Part shown: in pieces, positions 23,217-32,229 of the stretch
How the letters are laid out: each line of letters opens with the position of its first letter
Position numbering within the stretch: position 1 is the stretch's first letter
Assembly (NCBI GenBank): GCA_000827495.1
Contig: KN817577.1
Coordinates: 62,001 to 126,000 of the forward strand
Reading direction: 5' to 3'
DNA length: 64,000 bases
From: Hypholoma sublateritium FD-334 SS-4
Taxonomy: Eukaryota; Basidiomycota; Agaricomycetes; Agaricales; Strophariaceae
Made by a program: the position numbers and the translations under genes
Notes under the pieces: model-generated
The model's input: the letters and a program-made list of their open reading frames with translations, nothing else
What the model was told of the DNA's origin: nothing
Databases searched by the model: none

Positions 23217-25081
23217 ATGAACAAGCTGCGCCGCGAGCGCTCCGACGATAATAATCAGGCGCAATACGCGATGGGGCCGATGAAGCCCCTGCGCATCGTC
23301 GCCTCTGGGACGCTGTTCCAGACACACACGCTTTCGCTGCCGTGCTACCCTGCTCCGGCTGGCGCCGTGCGTGCGCATTCGGTGGAAAAATCGCGAGGGG
23401 GATCAGCAAATGTGGTGAGCCAGCTGCCCAATGCTCAACGGTGCTTTGCGGATACTGACGCTTCCGCATCCCATCTAGCTACTCTCACTGCTAGCGCAGT
23501 TCTCGAATGTCGAGGCGGTCCTAGTGGCATCATTAGGCGGAAACGAGGAGGGCCGCGCGGTCCTCGTGGACCTCGAGAACGAGGGGGTGATCACCCAGTA
23601 CTGCAGGATCTGGAACGACGCCGGGGTCCCCAGCGCCTGGGTGCTGCATTCAGGTTCCATCCCCACTCCTACAGCTCTATGTGTATACGCGTACTGACCT
23701 TCGCTTTGCCCAGCGGAAGACAACACGAAGACGGTCGTGAACCATAACCCGCTTCCGGACATCACGCACGAGGACTTCGTGTCGCTCCTCGGGCCCTTGC
23801 TCGCGCCGGAGAACTACCCGCAGACGACGCCAACGATCACGCCCGCGGTGCCTACGTACGGCTCGTCGACGACGCTGGCATCCGCCACGCCACGCTCATC
23901 GCAGTCCGGCGCGCGGCCGCCGAGCCAGCCCGTGTTCTACAACCCGAACAGCCCTGCGCCGTTCGACTGGCTGCACTTTGAGGGCCGGTCGGTGAAGACG
24001 ACGCTGAGCAATATTACGGGTCTAGATGGGCTCGCGCGCGAGCGGAAGTGGCGCAGCCACTGTGTGTTCAGTGTCGACGTCGGCCGCAAGGGGCGGCAGG
24101 GCGTCGAAGCTGTCAGTCTTCTTCACTCAGCCTTTAGTTGCTTTGCAGCATAGCTAATAGTTTTTTTTTATGCAGTTAATACCCCACGCAGACGTGCTGT
24201 TTTTCAACAAGGAGTATGCGCAGGCTAATTCGCCGCACTACGAGACGACGCCGCGGACATTCTTGCTATCTATGGCGGCGATCTGTCCTCCGCACGCACT
24301 GCTCGTCGCACATTGGGGCTCGGAAGGCGGCGCGGTGCTCTCGCTCCCCACGAAGGAATATTTCCAGAGCTCAGGCTGGGTCGAGGAGCGCCTGCCGCCG
24401 CCGCCGCCGCCGCAACCCACGAGCGTGGCGAACGGGGCGCAGCACCTCAACGGCGGGTTCTCAGAGCTGGGCGGCGAGGCGCCCTCCGTGCGTAGCGGGA
24501 GCGGCTTCTGGGCCGCAGGGCGCGCGACGCCGTCCTCGAATGCGTTCACCGCGTTCGGGAGCACGGGCGGGCACTACATGTCCGAGACAGATGAGAGCGA
24601 CAAGAGCCTCGCGCGCGGCGCGTTCGGCGGCGCGGGCGCGCACCGGTTCCACACGCGGCAGGGGCACGGCACGAACGAGAGCAGCCAGTTCACGCAGACG
24701 ACGGAGGAGGACGACGCTGATTCTCAGGGGACGGAGATGCCTGGCCGCGAGCACGAGCATGATGGCGTCGTGGACGAGGTCGGCGGGCAGGACGCGTTCA
24801 TTGCGGGGATGATCTACGCGCTGAGCCGCAAGATGTGTCCCGGGCTGCCGTACACGCCTGCGTGGAGCGGCGAGGACGACGCGGGCGCGGAGGACAGCCG
24901 GGGCCGGTGGAGGCTTGATGAGTGTCTAAGGTGAATTCCTTTTTTTCGAAAAAAATGCCTATATTTGACAAACACATCTATGCCCAGATTCGCGACAGAG
25001 TTCTCTGGTCGGAAAGCGCGCCGGCGGGGGTGGAAAGGTCTGGCACAGGAAATGGTGGAAGCGGGGTGGTTTGACGGCTGA
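23217..25081 (+). CDS. PfkB/ribokinase-family carbohydrate kinase (ketohexokinase-like)
   Basis: Five exons join in frame. Family features in order: an N-terminal strand MKPLRIVASGTLFQTHTLSL, the segment LLSLLAQFSNVEAVLVASLG with GGNEEG, the middle strand RKWRSHCVFSVDVGRKGRQG, then ALIPHADVLFFNKEYAQ (the 'seen as sibling' strand of PfkB proteins). ICPPHALLVAHWGSEGGAVL follows, and near the end GGQDAFIAGMIYAL takes the place of the classic GAGDxF anion-hole and catalytic Asp motif. Here G-A-G-D is G-G-Q-D; the Asp is kept. A disordered insert of about 150 residues, GC-rich and rich in Gly, Ser and Pro (24380-24770), separates the acceptor from the catalytic region. The last short exon ends FSGRKARRRGWKGLAQEMVE. 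Substrate is unknown. Confidence 0.85.
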
Positions 25082-25233
25082 TATGTGCGATATGCTTTAC
25101 TTTTAGATTGCGTGTAATAACTTCAATACAAAGTGGGGTAGATGCGCAGTCAGGTGTTGCTTACGTAAAAGCCTGCCCGAAAGTGCGATCGTTGCGTATA
25201 TAAAGGCGTTATCTGTATTTATGTTCTTTGGTC

Positions 25234-25700
25234 ATGATCCCCACTAAGCCTGGGTACGTATAATTTGGAAATCGTGTTCCCCCCCATCGCTCATCTTCTT
25301 TCAGTTCAGGATAGTGTCTTGTCGTCAGTAGGAATAAGCCGTTCGTATTTTGGCTCGTATCGCCTAGTAATTGCGTCTGGGAGACGCTGCTGTTGTACCC
25401 CCGTTGCCTAATTGGTCAGTCCCCTTTGATATCAGCTATCCATGATTCTTTCTAATGTTCCAGTAATTCAGGACCTAGGATGGTCTGTTCTGCAGCGGTT
25501 TATTTGGCCTCCGAGTTGGAAGGTCGTTTGGAAGATGCCTCTAAAATGGGCAGTCTTCTTGTCATGTATGTTTATCTGTCTTTATTACTGCTGTGATGTG
25601 CTGACTTGTTTCCCTAGTGGTTAGCGTGTTTTTTGTCAAGACTCCCAGATACATCGCTCTCGATTCCCTGCCCCCTGGATCGGTTACTGAAGAAGGTTGA
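25234..25700 (+). CDS. small predicted membrane protein, 95 residues, four exons
   Basis: Assembled by hand from four exons: 25234-25253, 25332-25414, 25464-25565 and 25618-25700. All introns are GT-AG (GTACGT/GTAG, GTCAGT/CCAG, GTATGT/CTAG), 49-78 bases long, and the total is exactly 96 codons with the stop. The protein has a hydrophobic Trp-rich N-terminal part (KPFVFWLVSPSNCVWETLLL), a middle LGWSVLQRFIWPPSWKVVWK, and one likely membrane helix around KWAVFLSLVSVFFV, then a polar end with ALDSLPPGSVTEEG. I recognise no family. It sits between the PfkB kinase and the RMD1-like gene on the same strand, with its own gaps of 150 and 290 bases. Frame-preserving splicing across four exons is the main evidence that it is real. 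Confidence 0.62.
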
Positions 25701-25990
25701 ACGCAATGTGTGATGAATGGGCGGCATAGGAAATGACCGCAGCCATGAAGCAATTGGTTACTTGTCTTGTCTCGCGTTGCCGGGCTGCAGAAGGATGGAT
25801 AGAGGATGTCCGTGGATGCGACCACTCACGTAGCTGATCTTTCAAAATCAATTACCCCAGGACATCCGTGGAGTCTCTCATGTGCTAGGTCAATTTACGT
25901 ACATGCATGTCGAGTTAAAAAAAATTACTTGATTTGAGGCTCCCAAATATTTGTGCACACTTTTGAGATTTTTACTGACTCTCTTCTGTC

Positions 25991-27327
25991 ATGTTGTCTT
26001 TGTGCACACTGGTACCACGGCAGCGCCTATTTCCTGCTGTCATCCGAAGGTGTTACTCATCGTCTTTAGAGAACCCACTGTCCGATGCCAAGGCAAAGCC
26101 CAAGTCGACAACTCCCCTTCGTCGATCGGCATCCGCTTCCCTGCCTATTCGATCAAATCCAACACCGACCAGGGGTGTCATTCAGCCAATATTCACCCTT
26201 GCTACAGCGGAAAGATACATCCTTTCCCGTCTCCGTGCTCACCCAGACCTGCCAGCACAGTCTCAGGCTCTCCATGAATCGTGGTGGGTGCCAAAATGGG
26301 GGGAACCGGGAAAGGAGGGCGAGGTTTTTGTATTTTCAAACGGAAGCATTGTCTGCTGGGGCCTGGGTGAGGAGGAGGCGAAGCGCTTCACGAAGGAAGT
26401 CATCGGTCGTGCGCCGGGAATCGAGGTGACGCCGCTGCAGGAGCCAGAGACGGAGGAGCTCGAGTTCGCTGTCGACCCCATCGAGTACGCACCGTCTTTC
26501 TTCATTTCCAGGATAATCATTGACCAACACTTTTACCAGGCCTACGCGGCTACAGGGCGACCTGATCATCCTCGGACAGACGGCACCGCTCTCTGAGCCC
26601 ACACTCGTGCCCAAGACGCTACCACCGATGGCCCTCCCGGCGGAGACGCTCCTCGCGCGGTACGCGTTCTCGCAGGCGCTCTCGAGGTCAACAGCGCTCT
26701 CCGCGCTCGAGGCCGCGCTGGACGAGTACCTCGCGTCGATGGCGTTGCTCCCGCACAAGCTCGCAACGACTGGGCGCCCGGGAATGGGTCGCACGCAGCT
26801 CATCAAGAAGCTCGGTGAGCTGATGAAGTTCCGCCAGCTGCTCAACCTCACGCGCGAGAACTTCAGCGAGGTGCCGGACTTTTACTGGGCGGAACCTGGG
26901 CTTGAAGGTGCGTAGGCGCTGGGTGGTGGTGGTGTGTGCATTGCTGATGAGTGGCTGTGGACAGGGCACTTCAATGCGCTCGCGGACGCGCTGGAGATCA
27001 AGGCAAGGACAGCATCGTTCAATGACAAGATCACTTACGCAGCGGAGGCGCAGGCGACGCTGCGCCAGCTGTTGACTGAGGTGAGATAGTATTTTTGTTC
27101 CAGACTGACATGAACTGAGCACAGCGGCTAGTCTTCTACCCATTCTATGGAACTTATCATCATCGCCCTCATTGCTGTTGAAGTCGTCATTGTACGTTCT
27201 AGAATAATAGGACTGCTGTGCACAACATCTAAATTGCTTTTCTAGGCACTTATCCGTGACGGGCCTGAGCTCTGGCACATGGCGTTTGGGCCAGCCGAGA
27301 AAGAAAATTCGCCCACCCACGCCTGAT
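25991..27327 (+). CDS. RMD1/RMND1-family (DUF155) mitochondrial protein
   Basis: Yeast Rmd1 and human RMND1 share this domain; RMND1 is a mitochondrial inner-membrane protein needed for mitochondrial translation. The start at 25991 gives a presequence with Arg and no early acidic residues (LVPRQRLFPAVIRRCYSSS). Conserved blocks are EVFVFSNGSIVCWGLGEEEA, the segment DPIE joined to PTRLQGDLIILG by an intron, LLARYAFSQALSRSTALSAL, LGELMKFRQLLNLTRENFSE, PDFYWAEPGLEGHFNALADA, and LEIKARTASFNDKI. The C-terminus has the expected membrane helix MELIIIALIAVEVVIALI before a short acidic tail. For the last-but-one exon the acceptor is CGGCTAG before TCT TCT ACC, since earlier AGs break the frame. About 350 residues. 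Which paralogue (RMD1, RMD8 or RMND1) is not decided. Confidence 0.9.
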
Positions 27328-28519
27328 GCCCTAGTACTCGGAGGCCGTGCACACAACATATAGACCATCCCTCGCAATCCCCACTCATATCCCATATCTA
27401 ACTTATATCCCACACAGCATGCCAATACACACCCTATTATCCACGTCCTTCTATTTTTCCCGCAAGGTGTGCAGCTGCACGGCCTTCACACGGCAAAGTG
27501 GCTGCCCACTGCCCAGGCCGAGTCAAAATTAGCCCGTGATTCGTTGCTGGGCCCGATCGCAAACGTGCACGCCAGCCACATTGCCCATATACAGCAAATG
27601 CTGTCAGCCGCTGTGCAACTGGCCGTGGGGTATATAAAGCGCACAAGGGCGCTACCGCAGGATTCTGCACTTCTCCCCGCCTTTCTACTCTCGAGCCCCA
27701 GGCGCCCGCGGAAGAGCGCGGCGCGCATCGTGCAAGTCATGCGATGCGGTACGAAGATCGCCAAGCGAGATGAAGACGCCTGGCAGCGAAACGTCGAGCT
27801 CAGGCCTCGCCTGTGGTGCGTTTTCTCATCGTCTGTTTCGTGAGGTGCCTCGTGTCTCGCCAACCTGAGTGTGCCCTCGAGTCTGGGCATGTGTTGCGTA
27901 CCCTGAGCTTCCCGACCGCCTTAAAGAGTGCCTCAACGTCGTTCCACTTCTACGCCTCTCTCTTTCTCTCTCCTCTATACTCTCATCTCACTACTTCCTC
28001 GTCGTCGTTTCGATTGACTTGGTTCGTCCCTGTGTTCGCTCTTCTCTTTCCTTTCCTTTCCTCCCTTCTCTTTCTGCCCCCGTTCTGCGTGCCATCCGTT
28101 CTGCTGTGCGATTGCGTCTCCTTGAGCGACCGTTCCTTGAGCAACATCAAAGCAAGATCCACATGAGTCATCCCGCGGGCCTCAAGACCAGTTCATCAAC
28201 ACCCTAAGTTGCAACCAAGTTGTGCTTAATTACTCTGCTACTTCACTACATCGTTCATTACACTACTGTCGATACTGGCCGCGATACCGATACCGATACC
28301 AGAAGGCGAGGCGGCGTGTGAGGGGTTGGTAGTATATCCGCATTGCACACTTGTCTCTGCCATTGGTAGCTTTTCCCACAGGGTTTTTAACGCACCCAAT
28401 GAGCATGATATTCTCTACCTCTGGAGTGATTACGAACGAGCAATTTGATGCAGGCGGGTATGGGGAAATGGATATCAGTATGTGTACAGGGAATATGCGA
28501 AAGCAGGAGGAGGAAAAGC
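27328..28519. other. 1.2 kb region with a TATA box and a CT-rich tract but no convincing ORF
   Basis: No frame here shows coding character. The stretch 27850-28110 is very pyrimidine-rich on the + strand (runs of TCTCTTT and CTTTCCTTTCC). A triple CGATAC repeat lies near 28278-28302. Together with the TATA box at 27631 this looks like a promoter and leader on +, but no plausible protein follows before the facing gene ends at 28520. Confidence 0.5.
27631..27639 (+). promoter_or_regulatory. TATA box (TATATAAAG)
   Basis: A perfect TATATAAAG follows a G-rich stretch and precedes a GC-rich transcript-like region. No protein gene starts within the next 900 bases on this strand, so its target is unknown. 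It may serve a non-coding transcript. Confidence 0.45.
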
Positions 28520-29802
28520 TCAGTGGAAGCGTTCGGCGTCGGACATGTTCATCGCGCGGGGCGACATGTTCATGTTCATGCCCATTGCGCCGTTGGTGTA
28601 GTCGATGCCCATGTTTGGTAGCCCGGACATCGCGCCCAGCCCGCCCATGCCGGGGTTCATGCCGCCGCCCATCCCGCCCATCCCGCCGCCCATGCCTCCG
28701 CCCATGCCACCACCACCCATACCTCCGCCACCCATACCGCCGCCCATGCCTCCTCCACCCATACCGCCTCCCATATTCCCCATAGGCCCCATTCCGCCGC
28801 CGGGCATACTAGGCATGCCACCGCCACCCATGTTGCCCATCCCGCCACCGCCTCCCATCCCGCCACCACCCATACCGCCGCCCATGCTTGAAGGCATTCC
28901 GGGGCGCATCCCCATACCGCCCATACGTATCGGCGAATGGCTCGGGTCTCCGCCCATAAACTGGCCGCCGGTGTTGAAAGGTGCGCCTCCGGGGCCGCCA
29001 CCTCCACCGCCGCCACCGCCGCCGGGGTAGGCACCCCCGGGTGGGCCACGTAGGGGCATGCTACCGGGGCCGCCAGGGTACGGGAAGCCACCCTGCTGTG
29101 CAGCGGGGTGGCGGTGCGGCGACGCGTCGCGGGCCATCTGCTGTGCGTGCGCGTACTCGCGCTCGCGGTCGCGCATGTTGGGCGTGTGGTGCCGCTGCGC
29201 CATAGCCGGCTGCTGGAGAGAGAAAGAGGGCTGCTGTTGGTGGTGGTGCGCTTGTTGTTGGTGCTGCTGATGCTGCTGTTGTTGGTGCTGCTGCTGTTGG
29301 TGGTGGTGGTGTTGCGGCGGGCCGTGGGCCTGGTGCGCCGTGGGGGGCGGTGGGGCGTCGTCTGTGTGCTCGTCCTCGGTGACCTTCCGCACGGCGTCCA
29401 GCAGCGGCGTCGCGTCGTAGTACAGGTCTGTGTACTTGTCGACCAGGAACCTGCGCGTCCGTCAGCGGCAGCGCGCATACGTACGCATACAGGGAGGGGC
29501 AGGCTTACTGCTGCGTGCCAATGTCCCACTGGGGGCCGCGTTCCGCACGCGCGGTCATGAGCAATGAGTTCCACTCCGATGCGCTCTCCTGTGGCCCGCC
29601 CGATTAGCGCCCGTCGTCGCCGCTGCACTTAAACACGCACGATTGCCTGACCGAGCTTGGAACTCGGCTGCGCAGGGTCGATGAGGAGCCCGCGGATCTT
29701 CGCCTGGTGGCGCACCTCCTCGCTGAGTTTTGCATTTATGCGCTGCGCGCCGTGGCGGGGCACCTTGAGCCTGATGTTTTTCGCCGGTTTGGCGGGAGCC
29801 AT
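28520..29802 (-). CDS. hypothetical protein with conserved N-terminus, Gln/His tract and Gly/Met-rich tail
   Basis: Three exons. The N-terminal part looks globular: start MAPAKPAKNIRLKVPRHGAQ, then EWNSLLMTARAERGPQWDIG and the exon junction into FLVDKYTDLYYDATPLLDAV. After about residue 110 the protein becomes low complexity: a long Gln/His run (29240-29320), a segment with Met, Arg and Pro, and a tail of repeated GGMGGGMGG units (28640-28930). The end, GAMGMNMNMSPRAMNMSDAE, is Met/Asn-rich. Such tails are typical of nuclear scaffold, transcription or RNA-binding proteins and of condensate-forming regions. I could not name the N-terminal domain. The antisense strand is open for long stretches with Pro runs, only a mirror of this repeat. 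Confidence 0.75.
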
Positions 29803-29939
29803 GAGAGGTTGTTTGGGCCGTGTTTGGCACCGCGGCCATTGCCAAGCACACGTGCGGCTATTATTTCCCACGGGGCACGCGCACACCGGCGCCTCGTTTG
29901 CCTCTTGAACTTTGTTCCAACTGAGTACCGTGTCAACGA
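29803..29939. promoter_or_regulatory. divergent promoter, 137 bases (Gly/Met-rich protein / coiled-coil protein)
   Basis: Two start codons face away from each other across only 137 bases, so the two genes are likely to share regulatory DNA. No TATA box is seen. Confidence 0.55.
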
Positions 29940-31936
29940 ATGTCCGTCCGCCGCATCGGCCCCCCGCCGGGCGCAGCGCCCACCCTCGAGGCCGCGAACC
30001 AGGCGCAGATCGAGGACCTCGTGCAGCGCAACCGCACGCTCGAGCACAAGAACACGAAGCTCGCCGAGCAGCTCGCGGCGGAGGCCGCGCGCGCGCGCGA
30101 CGCCGTCGCCACGATCCAGCGCCAGTGGGAGGCGAACCAGCGCGAGTGGCGCGACGGCTGCGCGGACGTTCTCGCCGCGTACCGCATCGTGCAGCGCCAA
30201 GTGGAGCTCGAGCGCGAGCGCGCGTACGCCGGTGTCGTGCACGAGATGGCCGTGACGCGCGAGGAGAAGCTGCAGCGCCTTCAGCGCGACTTCAAGCTCA
30301 AGTTGTTCCAGATCAAGGAGGAGGAACTTGAGATGCGCGTTGACGAGCTCGATGCGCTGCGCCGCAGCGAGGTGGAGGAGGTGGCCGAGGCGCTAAGACA
30401 GGAGGGACGGCGCGCGGCGAGCATCGCCACGAAGCTCAAGGAGACGAAGGAGGCGTTGGCGCGCACTGCGAAAGAGAGGGACGACAAGGAGGTGCGTGTC
30501 TCTATAATAGCGCACCAACAACCTTCCTCACCGCCTGCAGGCCAGATACAACAAGCTGGTAGCAGAGCACTCTAACATGGAGGCCACGAGTGGCACGCTC
30601 GACGCCAAGGTCCAGCGCACGCAACTCAAACTCGAAGGCGCGCTGAATAAGATGGCGGACCTCGAACGCGCGAACGACGAGCTCAAACGGTTGAACACGG
30701 ACCTCTCCAATCAGCTCGAACGCTGGGAAAACCTCGAGACGAAGGGCGGCGAGGCGAAGGAAAAGGAGCACAAGAAGCGTATAGCTCTGGAGTTAGAACT
30801 CAACGAACTCAAAGAGCAGTTTGAGCAGCAGGCGGAGGAGCTGGCCAAGGCAAAGCGCAAGGTCGAAAAGATCAAGGACGTCGCTGCAAACTATGAGGTA
30901 GGGTTTCCTGCGCCCCTCAGCCCTTACCACCCTATTGATTGTTGAACACAGTCCGAAGCTAAAGAGCAAGCGACTCTCGCCGCGGATACTTCCCGGCAGC
31001 TCGCTAAGCTCCAGAAACAGGTCGACAGGCTGAAGTCCGACCTCGAAGCCGAGCGCGCCAGAGTCCGGCCGCCGTCCCCACAGGTTCGTCCTCCAGCACT
31101 GAACCCACGTCAACTAATCTCAGTTATCACGCTATACCACAGATACGGAGGGAGTCCACGGCCCACGCGCAGGAAGAAGTGCACGCGGAAGTGATCAGCG
31201 ACGGCTCGCCGCCGCCGCCGCCCGCGCCCAAGCCAAGGGCGAAAGCCGGCGCGCGGAACGCAAGCAAGGCGGGCCCGTCCACATCCGCGCAGCCCCAGCC
31301 GTACCAGATTGCGCGCAAGACGACGGGGGGGCACAAGCCCCCTAAGCTGTCCACGACCAACGAGTCCGGCGACGAGGCGCTTTCCGCTGCGGAGGATCCC
31401 GCACCCGCGCCCGCCCGAAGCAGGAAGGGCAAAGGCAAGGCGGCGCCGATCGACGTCGACGGCGAGGAGCAAGAGGAGGCCGCTGTGCCGCGGAAGCGCG
31501 GGAGGCGGAAGGCAGCCGAGGTCGAGGTCGAGATCGAGCCTGCGAGCGGGGAGGACGAAGTGCGCATCGTGGAGCCGCCGGCGAAAACGCGCAGGGCCCC
31601 CGCGAAGGCGCGCGCGGGCAGTCGCGCCGCGAGCAAGGCCCCCGCAGTCGAGGTAGTCGAGGCGCCTGATGTCGAGGAGGGGCCGAAGAAGAAGAAACGC
31701 AAGATCATATTCCCGTCTGGGAATGCGAACGTCCCAGGGCCGTTTTCGTTTGATTCCCTGAACAAGGTGCAATTTTTCTATTCTTTTCACTGCACGTGAA
31801 GTTGACGAAAATGCGTCTGCAGTTCGACGACGGCGGGCTGGGTATACCCTCGATTCTGTCGCCCGTGAAGCCGGGCGAGCCTGTCCCGCAGAGGTCTGGG
31901 ACTTTAAGCTTCATGAAGGCGCTTGGCCGGAAATGA
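29940..31936 (+). CDS. long coiled-coil protein with basic/acidic disordered C-terminus
   Basis: Five exons, about 590 residues. Residues 15 to about 370 are an almost continuous heptad-type helix rich in Glu, Lys, Arg, Ala and Leu (for example EDLVQRNRTLEHKNTKLAEQ, MADLERANDELKRLNTDLSN, LELELNELKEQFEQQAEELA). A disordered region follows with Pro runs and basic clusters (KPRAKAGARNASKAG, RKRGRRKAAEVEVE, GPKKKKRKIIFPSG), which could be nuclear signals. The last exon has SILSPVKPGEPVPQRSGTFS and ends FMKALGRK. Dimerisation is implied by the coiled coil. The layout resembles kinetochore or spindle proteins of fungi, but I recognise no specific family. The GPFSFDSLNK...GTFSFMKALGRK ending may be a short conserved motif. 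Codon use is strongly GC-rich. Confidence 0.8.
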
Positions 31937-32229
31937 GCGGTTTTTGACGATGTTTTTTTATATATACATATTTCACGCTAATCTAATATCGTAGTATGTA
32001 TACCTCAATCAGCCGTGGGGCGGTAGCTTGACGCTTTAATTTGTATTGGATGACTATTGATTTGCCTCGCAGGCCAGTGGTCAAAATTTCTTCAACGCGA
32101 ACAGATTTTGCATCACATAATAGGGTAAGATCTTTGCTACAAGTAGCTGAAATTGAAGGGCTCCGGCGTGACAGTATTACTGTTTCGACTCGGAACTAGA
32201 GGAAACAGACTCGTGGGGGCTTTCGGGCT
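31937..32229. other. convergent intergenic region (coiled-coil protein / HET copy 1)
   Basis: About 290 bases between two stop codons that face each other. No gene is seen. Confidence 0.5.

Noticed and set aside
28605..29030. Proline-rich frame of 141 codons on +
   Set aside because: Exact antisense of the GGMGGG repeat tail; the Pro runs arise from reading GGN codons backwards.
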